The notes beneath the pieces are model-generated. The model saw only the letters and a program-made list of their open reading frames with translations, searched no databases and was not told where the DNA came from. Below are positions 1 through 9,942 of a DNA stretch of 64,000 nucleotides, piece after piece (the first letter of the stretch is position 1; each line of letters starts with the position of its first letter). The DNA lies in assembly GCA_918807975.1 (NCBI GenBank), contig OU964923.1:2852001-2916000 (forward strand), given 5' to 3'. Both the position numbers and the translations under genes were made by a program. Source of the DNA: Aplidium turbinatum. Lineage: Eukaryota > Chordata > Ascidiacea > Aplousobranchia > Polyclinidae.

Positions 1-102
1 GGCTCAAAAAATGTTTAACTTTGAAGGGCATGGGCAAACATATATGTCTAAAATCTCAATTGAGTTGTAATAACTTTCAAGTACCTCAATTGTAGCATTT
101 TT

Positions 103-1020
103 ATGTCAGATTTAAACTACACCCCTGACAACAAAATCTCTATTGCAAATACGCCAGTTATTTTTGCCTATCTACTTTATCAGCTAATGCCGATTGCAGA
201 CGCGCACATTGCACGTTTAGAACCTAAAAAAAATTTGAAAAATCGACCAGAACAAGCAAACACCAGCGACTATCATTGCTGCACTATTTCACGTATTTAA
301 TAAGAAAGAAAAAAGAAATTTAAATGGTCTACTTGTAAATAGCCTATGGATAACATTCAGTTCAAACACAATTTTGGGTTAAGTTCCATGTAATATCAAC
401 TGATTATTAAGATAATTTTCTCAATGTACAGTAGGTATTAACGGCCTCTTTTAGCCTGATGCTGCGAGTTTGCTGTGATAATGGCGAATCGCACTCGTTT
501 TCGGAACACAGTTACCCAGTCATGTGCTATGACGAATGGTGTTGAAGTCTGTGTGTCGTTGTTTTATGTGGTTCTTTTGTTTGGCTTGAGGCTGCTGTCT
601 TGAATGCTGCTTGTTGAGTTTATGTGTTGTTAGGGCGTTATTGCTGCGAAATTTTGTCGAATTCACGAGACATTGATAAAATCAAATCTTTCACATCAGG
701 GCTTAACAGCCAATTATTTGCTGGTGGAGCTTCCTATCTTTTAACAGTTTTTGATTGAATTGTCACGTCTTGTGCTTCTCGTATTTTTACTTTATTTGTG
801 CCACTATATCGTGTTGTGCTTCTGTCCATCTTGCATAATCTGCTTGAGTCCTTTTCTGAACAATTAATTACTTTTACCTCTCAAATGCTTGACCCGTTGT
901 GTTGCGTAATTTTCAGTTATCAGTTTGTGTGAGCTAGTTAAGCAAGTTTCTCAAATGTTCAGACTTGTCCATATTTTAGTTGTGATAGTGTATTATTCTT
1001 TAGTATTTCTTTTAAAAATA
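103..1020. other. Non-coding, MITE remnant at 421-545
   Basis: No gene is recognisable here. Positions 421-545 match one arm of the palindromic MITE at 12231-12750: both share the terminal stretch with CTTTTAGCCTGATGCTGCGAG and continue through GGAACACAGTTACCCAGTCATG. Here only one arm is present, so this looks like a half copy. Short reading frames in the interval have no family resemblance. Confidence 0.5.
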
Positions 1021-1029
1021 TTTTTCTTA

Positions 1030-1070
1030 TAGGTTTGAAAAGGGCTATATGACGAGCCGAAAACGTTAGC
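1030..1070 (+). ncRNA. Degenerate hammerhead-like stem-loop
   Basis: TTTGAAAAG, then a stem GGCT (1043-1046) pairing with AGCC (1055-1058), then GAAAACGTT. The order matches the hammerhead-like cores at 7806 and 8302 (CTGAnGAG, stem, CGAAAACGTT), but the CUGAnGA box is eroded. About 60 bp downstream is the family's shared tail, TGTCTGTTTATGGTT. It is probably a fossil copy of the repeat described at 6738-8460. Confidence 0.4.
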
Positions 1071-3690
1071 TTATTGTTTTTGTTTTTTTGTTTTTATAAT
1101 GGTAAGTGGAGTGTTGTTGCTGGGTTATGTCTGTTTATGGTTTAAAAAGGTTACCTCTCTACCCAAATTGTAAAATCATAATTGTCAATTATTTTTCAAA
1201 AGTCGCTGAACAAGTTATTGATCATCATTTTCCGCTAGGTGGTGGTATGAAGCTTTTGCGTGAAATCTTGTAGGCCTAAACTAAAAATTCCGAGCCCGAC
1301 GTCCATACTAAAAAAATTGCGCGACTTCTTGAAACTTTCTGTCATTGCTACAGAAACCCAATAGATTTCGAGTTTTTAAAGTTTTTCTATTTCAAGTGTA
1401 ATGCCTTCACTGCTTCGATGAAACCTTTAAGCTTAAAACAAAGCTTTACTACCTGGAGCTGCTATTATTTCACAAGGCATCTTCCAATTTTTAACGCATG
1501 TCAAAATCCGTATGTAGGTAACATTGCCTCACATCATTAGTTTTCAGTTGGTTTGAAGCGATATGGATGGAGAAGTTGCTATTTTCTATCTCACATTTCA
1601 TCATAATTTTTTACTTTCCTTCGACGAACTTTCTATTTTATTGGGTTGTAAAAAGAAACTTGTTCTGAAAAGTCCTGTCACGGCTAAAGGACGCAGACAA
1701 TGTAGGGACTTAAAACTGTGGCGTACACAGAGTTTAATAACGAGGGGGCCATTCGATTCAATTTGGTATTTTTTGACAGAGAGTAACAGTTAAATATTTT
1801 TTAGCTTTTGCAAATTATAGCAACATTTTTGGAAGAGGAGGGGGGAATTTGGCATGGCCCAATCACCTCCCCTGTGTACACCACTAGACTTGAGCATCAA
1901 AGCTGTCATTTTAGTAACGCTTGAATGGATGTAATAACAATGGCTTATTGCGATATTAACGGAAGGGACAACTAAATCGCTAATACCGCAGATCGCAGAC
2001 AAATCATGATTTATGAAGCTTCAAGAAGGAAATATATCACTCATTAACACAGCATTGCGATTTTTGCCCATCAAAACATCTTAATTCGCCCATAATTAGG
2101 GAAAGTTTTGCTGATGTTTTTGTGGAAACGCCCGTGGTGTGTTTTGTTTACAAAATGGCCAATAAGGTATGCACAGAAATGCTTATCAATTTTTTCAAGA
2201 TCTTTAATTCACGATTTTGAACTTCGATCTTTTAAAGTTGTCTGATTTTCTCTTTTAATTGTTTGCTCACAACTTAAAGACTTTGCTGTCTGTGATAAAA
2301 CAATTACTCATTTCTTTTTGTCAATTTATAAAATGCCTGCACGATGCGTCATAGACAAGCAACAAAACAAAATTGAGAGAAAAGTTTATCGTCACTTCAG
2401 GGTGGTTTGAGTAAATAAACAGCAGAATCTAGCATTTTACACGTGTAGTCTATGCCAGCGAAAAAACGGGATGTAATAAACATATGGATTTTTTTAGTGA
2501 TGCTTTCATTCATTGAAATGTGAAACGATAAAGATTTGGTGCAGAGTTCACTTTATTGTACCACAAATATATAAAACTGAGTAACGTCAGAGGGTTTAAA
2601 GTACATTTGCTTTCTTTTTTTTTGCTCACACGACACAAAATAAACTTTTTGTGTAAAAAAAAGAATGTCCATTCTTAGAGGACATAAGTTTTAAAACAAA
2701 GCAACCTCAATAGAATCACAAATTAATTGCGTATTCATCTCATATGGTTCAAAATTTCTGTCACGACAATTTTTGAACCGCTGCTTTGGTTTTTGCTCGA
2801 TGTGCAATTGTTGAAAAATAGATTTTTAAGCGATTCTAAAGCTAAGCGATAATTTCATTTCAAAGTTGCAATTAAATTTATTAGTCATCAGTTTCTTTGC
2901 TGAGATGAAGATTTCAATGGGCACAATTTAGTGTATTTCCCTTATATGGCAATACTGCAATATTGACATTAGCTCAAGATAATTCCCCGCGTGCCAGAGT
3001 TAACCTTTCAGGCGGCGACCTGTGTAGACAAACAGAAACAGATAAGTGAACGTATTTACATCCTGACGTCAAAAGGTATTTTGGGTAAATCTTTAGTCGT
3101 GATCATAAATGCACCAACTTTCGTATAAAACCCTTCGCTATTTTGTTAGAGTTGTCAGTTACAAACTATGCATTATTGAGGACAACACTCAGTCTGAATC
3201 AAGAAAATATATCTTCTTAAATTGAGAGACATCCTTGAAATTTACTTTTAACAATTTTCTTTAATAACACCAATAAAAAGTCCTGTTGTTGTGAACAAAT
3301 GTAGTCAAAGTTTTTTTTCTACTAGACACCGCTTACTAGAGAAACTCCATTTAAAGTGCTCGTTAACAACTGCACACGAGGAGGTTGAACCATCATCGCA
3401 ACCATCGTCGCTAAGACTTAGGATGGACAGATTTTGCAGCTAAAATACTGAAATATTGACGACACCAAAGCCATCTCAAACAAACAGTCGTCTATCTCAG
3501 CTACCTCAAATTGTGATGACGTTCGCAATGCGTTGAATTTATTATCGTATACACTATACAGCCCTTTGATACGTACTTAAACTAATAATACATTTGTTTG
3601 TTTTTGTAAAACTATGTAGTATTAATAGTTATATTTTATCTGACACAGAAGAATACTTTTTTTGAAAGATTTTTCTATAATTTGTGAAAG
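1071..3690. other. Non-coding interval
   Basis: AT-rich sequence with no gene I can support. Reading frames are under 80 codons and unrelated to known families. A promoter for the gene at 3697 should lie near the end, but I see no convincing TATA box. Confidence 0.5.
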
Positions 3691-3696
3691 TTAAAA

Positions 3697-4877
3697 ATGG
3701 TTTCCATGATCACGACTTTTGTCGCAACTCTCTCCCTTGGTTGGTTAAGCCAAACAGAAGGTGAGTCTGAGTGCTGCATTGTTTAATATATTGCTAACTA
3801 TTATTATGATTATTGTTATTTTTATTGTTACTAGTATTACTATCAATTAATGTAAATTACAGAGTTTGTTCTACAACAAACAATGATGCTTTAGCATGAT
3901 GGTGATGATAATATTATTATTTCCTTATGAAAAGGTTTTGTGTTGTTTATGCAGGTTGTCACGGCTTGTACCACGGGTATGAATATTCTATGAACGGAGG
4001 AGGTGGAAACGCATTCAGGCAATATGCCATCAATACGGGGAATGAACAGACAAGATTTGTAAACCAAGAACACAATTTTAATTCACCACGAACTATGTTA
4101 GAGGGTCATGGTTTTCCTAAAGTAGTAATGGAATGTGTTGCGCAGAGGGTAAGTTTAAAAAATTAAACAGTACGTTTTTGGCATTTTAACAACAAAATCA
4201 TGCAGTGGTGACAACAATTTGGCTCTAAAATTAAAAAAAGTTTACCCTTTTGTTTTTAAACTACTAAAACATTTTCTAACCCAATGTAAGCAGTGAATGT
4301 TATTGATTGTTGCCTTTCCTCCAGGAATCCTCCACACATGCACAGAGAAGAAAACGGTCAACCACTTTGCTTAAATATTTTCTGGGTGGCCAAATCACTG
4401 GAGTCCCCACAGAATGTTTTTCTCACCCCCAATTGTGTTTAGATGTCATGGTACGTTTCTATTCAGAGTGTTTGCTTTTGTAACAGAAGCCTAAAAAAAG
4501 TAGAAGCGATAAAACGTTGAGACTTGTTGGAAACTGAAAGGCACTTATTATAACGCATGGTGGACTGAGTTGCAACAGGCAACAAAATGAATCATAAAAG
4601 CAACACACACACAAAATCGAACCTATTGGTTTACAAACCTATCGCTGCGCATCAACGAATGGTTAACTCAATGTTTTACAGACTTTTTTTTCAGCAAGCT
4701 AATTCTTTTTCTAAGAAACACGTGACCTGTCTGGACTGTCCAAATGTAACAACTATATTGTTTACTTAAAAAACTTTGTTTTTGTTGCAGATATGCTCCA
4801 GAATTTACCATTTCGACTTAACTAAGCTAACCTTCCCTTCATCTCGATTAGGGGAAGTGACAAGAAACGGACCTTGA
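3697..4877 (+). CDS. Small secreted cysteine-containing precursor, 4 exons
   Basis: The exons are 3697-3760, 3955-4148, 4325-4450 and 4791-4877. All introns are GT-AG, the phases agree, and together they encode 156 aa. The start follows an AG (3689-3690) by six bases. Residues 1-21 form a hydrophobic signal peptide (MVSMITTFVATLSLGWLSQT). Residues 94-97 are Arg-Arg-Lys-Arg, a furin-type site that would release a 59-aa C-terminal chain containing Cys117, Cys124 and Cys130; Cys23 and Cys82 lie before it. The N-terminal part has a Gly/Asn/Tyr-rich segment (GYEYSMNGGGGNAF). I do not recognise the family: the cysteine spacing is not that of insulin/relaxin, IL-17 or cystine-knot hormones as I know them. 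A peptide hormone or cytokine precursor is an inference from signal, size and cleavage site. Gene structure is fairly sure; function is unknown. Confidence 0.65.
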
Positions 4878-5740
4878 ATGCTGCAATGTCTTCTATTGTC
4901 CTTTGCTTATAATTTAACGAAGGTATTTTTTTCTAAACATCAAATAGGCTATACGTTTAGATAGGTTAATAGCTTAAATTATTGTGGAAGATATAATGTT
5001 GAATTTAATATAATATTAACACTTATATCTCAATATGTATTTTCAGTTTCTATTTTACTTTTCTAATTTTATGCAAGTCTATTATTAAGTTTACAGTAAA
5101 ATATGCACGTTTTTAGTCTTTACATTTTATTAGAAAAGATGTGAATTTAACAAAAATAAAAAAGGAAGAAAAGTAGAAAAAAGAGAAAATGTGTAGGCTA
5201 TGTTGGTTTGTTTAGCTTCAATAAGTTTTGGTATCATAGTTTTGAAGACCACTGTCTGGGATTGACTAAATATTGTAACTAAGGGTTTCTATTTAACTCT
5301 ATCCAAAGACTTGATACAATGATACGGTAATCTACCAGATACTTGTCGTTGGCCAATTATCATGACCTGAGTTTAATATCCCGTTGGTTCATACTGAAGA
5401 CTTTGTGAAAATATCTTTGCTTAGAAAACAAATAGTATGATAACTTCCTCAGCCACGCCTTTGTGGTAGATCACGTGGTTTCAACGCAATCGCATATTTG
5501 AGCTAACACGGGCGTTGTGTGACGTAAGTTTGCAATGAAAACCAACTGCATCATACAAAGGCACACTTTATTCATGTTATTTAATAGCAAGATAAGAGCA
5601 GGTGTGGTAACTGTTGGTTTCTTTCTTTGCAGATAAATCTGGTCCAAGTGCACGTGTCAAGTTTTCAATGGAAAAGAGAAAGTTGTTTTGGATTTCGTTT
5701 TTGATTCCTGTGATCTGGTTTTCAACATTTTGTTGTCCCC
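4878..5740. other. Non-coding, 3' flank of the secreted gene
   Basis: AT-rich with no further exon seen. AATAAAA near 5155 is a possible poly(A) signal, although it lies about 280 bp past the stop. The rest is unremarkable. Confidence 0.4.
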
Positions 5741-5744
5741 TAAC

Positions 5745-6052
5745 ACATGTACATACACAAACGCACACAAACCCACACACGAATGCGCACACACACAAAC
5801 CCACACACAAATGCGCACACACACGAACGCACACAAACCCACACACGAATGCCCACACACACGAACGCTCACAAACTCACACACGAATGCGCACATGTAC
5901 ACATTTATATACACACATAAACACACCCATGGGCAGTTGTACACACATAAACACACCCACGGGCAGTTGTACACACATAAACACACCCATGTACAGTTGT
6001 ATTTACATAAACACATGCATGTACAGTTGTACACTGTACAGTTGTATACAAG
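5745..6052. repeat. CA-rich microsatellite plus 30-bp minisatellite
   Basis: Positions 5750-5905 are an impure (CACA/CGCACA) tract with interspersed AAACC and AATG. Positions 5905-6050 are about four units of a ~30-bp repeat (core AAACACACCCATGGGCAGTTGT) ending in a decayed copy with TGTACAGTTGT. Long open frames on both strands here are products of the repeat, not genes. Confidence 0.85.
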
Positions 6053-6137
6053 TTGTCATTGAATTGAATCAATGCAGGCGCTTGAAGACAAACATAATGA
6101 GGGCAAGAAAACTGCATCTGACAAATACCAAATCATT

Positions 6138-6215
6138 CTTTCTCTACACAGACACAACGTCTGCAGATGTTGAATCAGTGTAAAAAAGGATATGCACTGT
6201 CTGGGCTCCCACTGA
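6138..6215. repeat. Copy of the ~80-bp palindromic repeat
   Basis: The core AACGTCTGCAGATGTTGAA is an imperfect palindrome, followed by TCAGTGTAAAAAAGG and CTGTCTGGG. It matches the element best seen at 6593-6669. The outer arms are partly eroded. Confidence 0.5.
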
Positions 6216-6592
6216 TGAAGTGATTGTAACAGCGGGTGACGCAGTGGATAGGTTATGATTTCTCATTTTATGGACCGATTCCGACATTTGTTTGTATAGC
6301 CACATAGGCTTATGAACATTGATGGAACCAACGTGAGACAAACTATTTTTGTACCTGATTTTAACGCTTTTTATACCATTTTATATCAACTTTATTTTTT
6401 TCTTTAACCTTTTTTACTTTTACTTTTATATTTTGCTAACACCGTGCTTAGATTGCAGCAAACTGTTTTGATTTGTTTCTTTCTATTGTTGGTTTAATTC
6501 TGTGCTTATATTGCTACTTTTTCGTCGTATTTGAATTTTGTAATAAAAAAGAAGTTTGATAAGTTTATTCTTTCTACAAATGCATACCTGAA

Positions 6593-6669
6593 AGCAAATC
6601 AATCGCTTTTTACATTGATCCAACATCTGTAGACGTTGAATTAATGTAAAAAACGACTGATTTGCTGGC
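6593..6669. repeat. ~80-bp palindromic repeat, best copy
   Basis: The left arm reads GCAAATCAATCGCTTTTTACATTGATCCAAC in short pieces. The right arm reads GTTGAATTAATGTAAAAAACGACTGATTTGC and is nearly its reverse complement, with the centre at ATCTGTAGACG. The arms are about 36 bp, the loop a few bases. The same unit recurs at 6138, 8518, 17556, 21019, 28509, 46308 and 47262. Confidence 0.7.
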
Positions 6670-6892
6670 TGGGTAGTAACCTTCAAGTTGAGAACTGTTT
6701 GCTTCGTCGTGCGACATTGAAGCTTTCAGAGAGTTCAACCTTTAAGGCTTTAAGCTGTAATAAAGCTTTGGTAGAAAGTTTGTCTTGTTGAGCCATCGGC
6801 ATACGAAGCCTGGTAACGTATCAAATTTAATATATTTAAGTTTGTTAAAATAATTTACAGAAGTCAAAAAATAAAACTACATAGAAACAAAT

Positions 6893-6935
6893 TACGAACG
6901 TTTTCTACATCACAAGATGTCCTCTTCAGGAATAA
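6893..6935 (-). ncRNA. Hammerhead-like core (minus)
   Basis: On the minus strand: CTGAAGAG, stem GACATC with GATGT, then AGAAAACGTT. It is the mirror copy of the core at 8292-8345, with one substitution at the base before GAAA. The extra G before the stem and the AACGTT palindrome after GAAA are shared by all copies. Confidence 0.5.
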
Positions 6936-7102
6936 TATACAGTGATTTTACATTTAAACAAAATACAATGATTAAATATTAAATTTATTCTCAAAAACAA
7001 ACAAAACAAAGTAACCTTAGCAAGTTTAGCATAATGCAGACAAATAAAACTTAACAACCAGATGGCATTTAACATAATAACATGAAAATAAACTAAAATT
7101 TA

Positions 7103-7140
7103 CAAACGTTTTCGCCATACTTGTGTTAGCCCTTTTCAAG
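7103..7140 (-). ncRNA. Degenerate hammerhead-like core (minus)
   Basis: On the minus strand: CTTGAAAAGGGCTAACACAA, then GTATGGCGAAAACGTTTG. It has the same arrangement as the core at 1030-1070, with a weakened CUGAnGA box and a weak stem. Confidence 0.35.
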
Positions 7141-7206
7141 TAACCACCTGACTGATATTCTTCATAGTTGAAACTACAGATCTGATCTACATACACAATT
7201 GTGTAA

Positions 7207-7697
7207 TGAATGAACAAGAATGATTACGAGTAAATTATGCGGTGGGAAACAGATCACATGAGGTGAAAACTACAGGCATGGTGACAAACAATTAGAACAC
7301 ACACAAAAGGAACGATGAGCCAGAGGCGAATAACTGCCGGTTGAGAGACGGACTATTACGTTTGATTCTTACATATATTGGTATGTCAACCAGACATTTG
7401 TTGACAAGGGCCGGGGAGCACTTAAACCCAAACTTAACAACCAAAAGTGCAATAAAATAGCACATCGCCTCTAGTGAAACGTGTAGCCTACTGAGAATGT
7501 CTCGATCGATCAATTTAAAATTATCTCTACGGAAGCCTTAGAATCAAACGTAACAGTCCGTCTCTCAACCGGCAGTTATTCGCCTCTGGCTCATCGTTCC
7601 TTTTGTGTGTGTTCTAATTGTTTGTCACATGCTAATAGTTTACACATCATGTGATCTGTTTCCCACCGTATAATTTACTCGTAATCATTCTTGTATC
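7207..7697. mobile_element. Inverted-repeat element, long near-perfect arms
   Basis: The arm at 7207-7369 and the arm at 7540-7697 are reverse complements with few differences (for example GGAACGATGAGCCAGAGGCG against CGCCTCTGGCTCATCGTTCC). The spacer is about 170 bp and non-coding. It is typical of a MITE or foldback element; the target duplication was not resolved. Confidence 0.6.
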
Positions 7698-7796
7698 ACT
7701 TGTTCAGTTTGTGCTTTTCTGTCCGAAGTGTCGTTACAGTTACAGTGCAAAGTCAAACTTATCTTACAATTTGCATTTTATGTATATTGCAGATTT

Positions 7797-7847
7797 AAGT
7801 AATTCCTGATGAGGACACATGTACGTGTCGAAAACGTTTGAGTTATT
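7797..7847 (+). ncRNA. Hammerhead-like ribozyme motif
   Basis: CTGATGAG (7806-7813); stem GACAC (7814-7818) with GTGTC (7825-7829); GAAA (7830-7833); the palindrome AACGTT (7833-7838). The flanks AAGTAATTC (7797-7805) and GAGTTATT (7840-7847) can pair as helix I with some G-U pairs, which gives the strand order of a type I hammerhead. There is one extra G between the core box and the stem, and no closed helix III. Short helix III forms that work as dimers are known for Penelope-like hammerheads, and AACGTT could serve that way. Activity is unproven. Confidence 0.55.
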
Positions 7848-7959
7848 ATGTTATATTTTTTGTGTGTAATACGTTATGTTAAACCCGCTAAGGTTACTTT
7901 GTTTTGTCTGTTTATGGTTCAACAAAGCAAACTTTCTATCAAAGCTTGATTTATCAAAA

Positions 7960-8235
7960 AAGAAAGAAGTGCACAGTGCTTCTGACTAGCTGAACACTCA
8001 ACAATAAAAACACAAGAATCTCAAAGGTCACTGCAAGTGGCGTCAAACAGATCACATAACATGATGTAATATGTACAGATAGGCAAGATGCGAAAAACTA
8101 ATTTTAGAAAGTTCCGCACCTTGCCTATCGTACATATCACATCATGTAATCTGTTTGACGCCATTTGCAGTGACCTTTGAGACTCTCGTGTTTATTGTTG
8201 AGCTAGTCAGAAGCACTGTGCAGTTTTTCTTTTTT
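7960..8235. mobile_element. Perfect-hairpin MITE without spacer
   Basis: The arms at 7960-8099 and 8103-8235 are reverse complements: CAGTGCTTCTGACTAGCTGA appears in one and TCAGAAGCACTGTGCA in the other, and both contain ATCACAT..ATGATGTAAT. Only a few bases separate the arms, so the DNA could extrude a cruciform. Confidence 0.65.
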
Positions 8236-8291
8236 CCTGTTGATAAATTTAATATTTAACCATTGTATTTTGTTTAGATGTAAAAACACTG

Positions 8292-8345
8292 TAGGTTATT
8301 CCTGAAGAGGACATCTTGTGATGTCGAAAACGTTCGTAATTTATT
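8292..8345 (+). ncRNA. Hammerhead-like ribozyme motif
   Basis: CTGAAGAG (8302-8309); a six-pair stem GACATC (8310-8315) with GATGTC (8320-8325) and loop TTGT; then GAAAACGTT. The flanking helix I is weaker than at 7797. It is the mirror copy of 6893-6935. Confidence 0.5.
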
Positions 8346-8517
8346 TCTATATAGTTTTATTTTTTGACTTGTGTAAATATTATTGTAATCAACTTAAATA
8401 TGTTAAATTTGATTACTTTGCTGGGCTTCGTGTGCCCATGGTTCAACTTTTAAGCCATTTCAGAGAGTTAGACTTTTGTTGTGCATGTAACTGATGTGGC
8501 TATTCAAAATCTCCATT

Positions 8518-8586
8518 CAGCAAATGAGATCTGTTACATTGATTTAACGTCTGTAAATAATCAGCAAAAAAAGACTCATTTGCTGG
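8518..8586. repeat. Copy of the ~80-bp palindromic repeat
   Basis: It begins CAGCAAATGAGATCTGTTAC and ends GACTCATTTGCTGG, which are reverse complements. The right inner arm is damaged around TCTGTAAATAATCAGC. Confidence 0.6.
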
Positions 8587-8707
8587 TTGGGTCTGAGTTG
8601 CCGGTTTGAAGCCACGTCCGCTCTGAACCACGTGATCTAAAACGTCATCATGTAACTCTACTCCTGCTTTGAGATTTTATATCAAACGCACTGAAGATCA
8701 GACTTGT

Positions 8708-8860
8708 CTGCCTCGATAGCTCAGTTAGTTAAGCACCCGAATTTGACATCTCAAGATAAAGCAACCCTGGTTTAAAGCCTCTACAAGTAGGTATGCATAA
8801 CTGCCAGGATTAAGCTCTCAAAGAAGCTTTCTCAGTCCGAGAATCAAGATTCCTTCAACC
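8708..8860 (+). repeat. tRNA-derived SINE
   Basis: The head GCCTCGATAGCTCAGTTAGT contains a Pol III A box, and about 45 bp later GGTTTAAAGCC resembles a B box. The tail (CTCTACAAGTA...GCTTTCTCAGTCCGAG) is shared with the foldback copies at 27552-27980, 33740-33905 and, reversed, at 13256-13330. It is a SINE rather than a tRNA gene because the acceptor stem does not close. Confidence 0.6.
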
Positions 8861-9595
8861 AAACTGCCGCTAGTTGGTTTCCAGACAACTATTTCAAACT
8901 GGTCCAGATCAACGTCAGATCGAATTTCGATCTGTAATGGCTGATGAAGATCGGCAATAAGCAAAACATTTCTCTCTCTTTTCCTCATTTGTCTGATAAG
9001 ATTTAGTTAGACGCAAAAAACAATAAACATACTTCCAGGTCATGACTTTAATGAATAAAGAGATGACTTGATGAAAGAACAAAAGATCAATTTAAAGCGG
9101 TAGGCAAATGTATCAATTTTGCCTACAAACTGCATCAGCGATGCTGAAAGAGTATTTGGCTTCCAATAATAATGTTCATGGCTCGATACCTTGTGTCCAG
9201 CATGAACAGTCCTTGAACGTGTATCCGGTGTAGGCTATGTACTTTCCTCACACCTTGCGGGAAAATCGCTCGCTTGGGCGTCTTAAAAGTTTTCAGTTTG
9301 ATTTCCATGTTGGCTCATATAGGGCCGTTGAAAGGACAAACTGGGCCGGTACCAATAAGGTCCGTGGGCCTAAAATCACCCCGATTCCGGGTTTAAAAGT
9401 ACCTATAGGACCCCCTTGTCAATGCTGCTAAGTTCATGTCAATCAAACGTCTCGGGTTCAATCCCATGGCTGGCTCGCTCTTTGCACACTGTACTTTAGT
9501 TTTTTTCTATCGCATTGGGTTAGCACAAGAGTAACTTGCTTGGCTTCCAAAACAAAAGGTCGCTCGTTCCAATCCCAAATGAGGATGAGGTCAGT

Positions 9596-9760
9596 TGCAT
9601 GGCCGAGTGGTGAGAACTTCTGTGAGACGCTTGAAAGGACACCGGTTTGACGCTCCTTTAGAGTAGTTTCAAGCTTAAGTGAACTCTGTGAACTTGAAAG
9701 TTGGTTGGTTTTGAACCTTTATCCTCGGACTGACAAAACACTGACGCAGGGCCGGTCACG
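9596..9760 (+). repeat. tRNA-derived SINE fragment
   Basis: The head GCATGGCCGAGTGGTGAGAA resembles a Ser/Leu tRNA A box, followed by GGTTTGACGCTCC as B box. It runs directly into TTATCCTCGGACTGACAAA, the reversed tail of the common SINE/foldback family. Confidence 0.5.
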
Positions 9761-9942
9761 AAATGCGTTTGAAATAGAAATGTTTTGTTTTAACGTAAAC
9801 ATTTTAACATTTTTGCCCGCTTTGATTTTCTTTGGATTGAAGTTTCTTGCAAAATAATCCTTGTCTCTTTTAGAATGAAATCCTTTTCCTGGTACTAATG
9901 TGTGTTTTCAGAAAAGTTATCATTTTGATGAGCATAGTATCA

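Larger units (their letters stand above)
6738..8460. repeat. Nested foldback carrying four hammerhead-like cores
   Basis: The outer arms are 6738-6955 and 8270-8460; both contain a hammerhead-like core and end in related GGCTTCGT..ATGG sequence, in opposite orientation. Inside are two more inverted repeats. The first has near-perfect ~160-bp arms at 7207-7369 and 7540-7697. The second has ~130-bp arms at 7960-8099 and 8103-8235 with almost no spacer. Cores at 6893 and 7103 lie on the minus strand, and those at 7797 and 8292 on the plus strand, mirroring one another. There is no coding potential. This is probably a head-to-head insertion of a ribozyme-bearing repeat (Penelope-like or retrozyme-like, by inference) with MITEs inserted in it. 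Confidence 0.65.

Noticed and set aside
5577-6183. Long open frames on both strands (Thr/His-rich and Cys/Val-rich)
   Set aside because: They are translations of the CA-rich microsatellite and 30-bp minisatellite; no start context, splice sites or family support.
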